Source of the DNA: Nocardioidaceae bacterium
GTDB lineage: Bacteria > Actinomycetota > Actinomycetes > Propionibacteriales > Nocardioidaceae
Assembly (NCBI GenBank): GCA_020438665.1
Contig: JAGQUE010000384.1
Span: 1 to 7,007 of the forward strand
Direction of reading: 5' to 3'
Length of the DNA: 7,007 nt
A program made the translations under genes and the position numbers. Below are positions 6,059 to 7,007 of the stretch, one piece after another. The notes beneath the pieces are model-generated. The model saw nothing but the letters and a program-made list of their open reading frames with translations, had not been told where the DNA came from and ran no database searches. Position 1 is the stretch's first letter. Every line of letters begins with the position of its first letter.

Positions 6059-7007
6059 GTGAAGAAGATCGGGTTCCTGTCCTTCGGCCACTGGTCGAGC
6101 TCGCCGCACTCGCAGACGCGCTCGGCGTCGCAGACCCTGCTGCAGTCGATCGACCTCGCTGTCGCGGCCGAGGAGCTGGGCGCCGACGGCGCCTACTTCC
6201 GGGTCCACCACTTCGCCCAGCAGCTCGGGTCGCCGTTCCCGCTGCTCGCGGCCGTGGGGGCGCGGACCAGCCGCATCGAGATCGGCACCGGCGTGATCGA
6301 CATGCGCTATGAGAACCCGCTCTATATGGCCGAGGACGCCGGCGCCGCCGACCTCATCTCCGGCGGCCGGCTCCAGCTCGGCATCAGCCGAGGGTCACCG
6401 GAGCAGGTGGTCGACGGCTGGCGCTACTTCGGCTACCAGCCCACGGACGGGTCCGACCATGCCGCGATGGCACGCGAGCACGCGGCCGTCTTCCTCAAGG
6501 TGATCGAGGGCGAGGGTTTCGCCCAGCCCAACCCGCGGCCGATGTTCCCCAATCCGCCCGGCCTGTTGCGGGTCGAGCCGCACTCCCCCGGGCTGCGCGA
6601 CCGGATCTGGTGGGGCGCCGGCACCCGCGCCACGGCCGAGTGGACCGCCGAGCAGGGCATGAACCTGATGAGCTCGACCTTGCTCAGCGAGGACACCGGC
6701 GTCCCGTTCCACCAGCTCCAGGCCGAGCAGATCCAGCGCTTCCGGGACGCCTGGAAGGCCGCCGGCCACGAGCGCGAGCCGCGCGTCTCGGTGAGCCGCA
6801 GCATCTTCCCGCTGGTGAGTGACCTCGACCGGGCCTACTTCGGGCAGAACACCGCCAGCCGCGACCAGGTCGGCTTCCTCGACGGCGGCGCGGCCCGCTT
6901 CGGCCGCTCCTACGCCGGGGAGCCCGACCGCCTCGTCGAGGAGCTCGCCGAGGACGAGGCGATCGCCGCCGCGGACACGCTCCTGCTCACCGTGCCCAAC
7001 CAGCTCG
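6059..7007 (+). CDS. LLM-class flavin-dependent oxidoreductase (partial, C-terminus off the window)
   Basis: A luciferase-like monooxygenase-family protein with 316 residues present; perhaps 30 more are missing, judging by the usual length of about 340-350. The N-terminus, translated as MKKIGFLSFGHW, is a characteristic subgroup start. It is followed by AEELGADGAYFRVHHFAQQ (37-55), RIEIGTGVIDMRYENPLYM (72-90), and the LISGGRLQLGISRGSPEQ stretch (99-116), where the family binds FMN or F420. A later WWGAGTRATAEWTAEQGMN segment (184-202) is also typical. It should catalyse oxidation of an organic substrate with a reduced flavin; the substrate is unknown. The GTG at 6059 is preferred because it gives the family N-terminus, although its G-rich ribosome site is very close. 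An in-frame GTG at 6038 has a better-spaced AAGGG and would add seven residues. It is divergent from the aminoadipate-type operon, so shared regulation is possible but unproven. Confidence 0.9.
   Translation, partial: MKKIGFLSFGHWSSSPHSQTRSASQTLLQSIDLAVAAEELGADGAYFRVHHFAQQLGSPFPLLAAVGARTSRIEIGTGVIDMRYENPLYMAEDAGAADLISGGRLQLGISRGSPEQVVDGWRYFGYQPTDGSDHAAMAREHAAVFLKVIEGEGFAQPNPRPMFPNPPGLLRVEPHSPGLRDRIWWGAGTRATAEWTAEQGMNLMSSTLLSEDTGVPFHQLQAEQIQRFRDAWKAAGHEREPRVSVSRSIFPLVSDLDRAYFGQNTASRDQVGFLDGGAARFGRSYAGEPDRLVEELAEDEAIAAADTLLLTVPNQL

Noticed and set aside
4776..6312. 428- and 441-residue plus-strand open frames opposite the ALDH gene
   Set aside because: They are shadows of a 502-residue ALDH7 protein with intact active-site residues; one also runs through the divergent region into the LLM gene in another frame.

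Overview
The window is about 70% GC by eye. It has GTG starts, very tight gene spacing and G/C-ending codons almost everywhere except tyrosine. This suggests a high-GC actinobacterium; Nocardioidaceae or Intrasporangiaceae would fit, but that is an inference from style, not a marker gene. I see no phage, transposase, CRISPR, tRNA or rRNA.

Left part (1-1788): a stress-type module. A classical short-chain dehydrogenase of the YghA / general-stress-protein-39 type is transcribed leftward and cut by the window edge. Diverging from it is a rightward pair: a hemerythrin-domain protein and an 88-residue protein that is one third proline and contains no lysine or arginine. The 143-base gap between the divergent genes holds two outward-facing copies of one promoter-like pattern, GCAT(A/G)-N14-GGGTAC, resembling actinobacterial stress sigma (SigB/SigF-type) promoters.

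Middle (1789-1911): the rightward pair converges with a leftward operon. The junction is a single 106-base hairpin, with 49 opposed positions of which 44 are Watson-Crick. It lies across the stop codon and last seven codons of the decarboxylase gene. It is the most unusual structure here: probably a two-way terminator, possibly a palindromic repeat element.

Right part (1888-6008): a leftward three-gene operon with a 4-base overlap and a 3-base gap. In transcription order it encodes an ALDH7-family dehydrogenase (2-aminoadipate 6-semialdehyde / piperideine-6-carboxylate dehydrogenase, AmaB/Pcd type), a DAO-family FAD oxidoreductase, and a group II PLP-dependent amino-acid decarboxylase. The first two recall the AmaB/AmaA pair of pipecolate and lysine catabolism. 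The decarboxylase is an extra partner whose substrate cannot be read from sequence. The set could process lysine, pipecolate or a related amine to a carboxylate.

Far right (6059-7007): a divergently transcribed LLM-class flavin-dependent oxidoreductase, cut at its C-terminus by the window edge, separated from the operon by only 50 bases.
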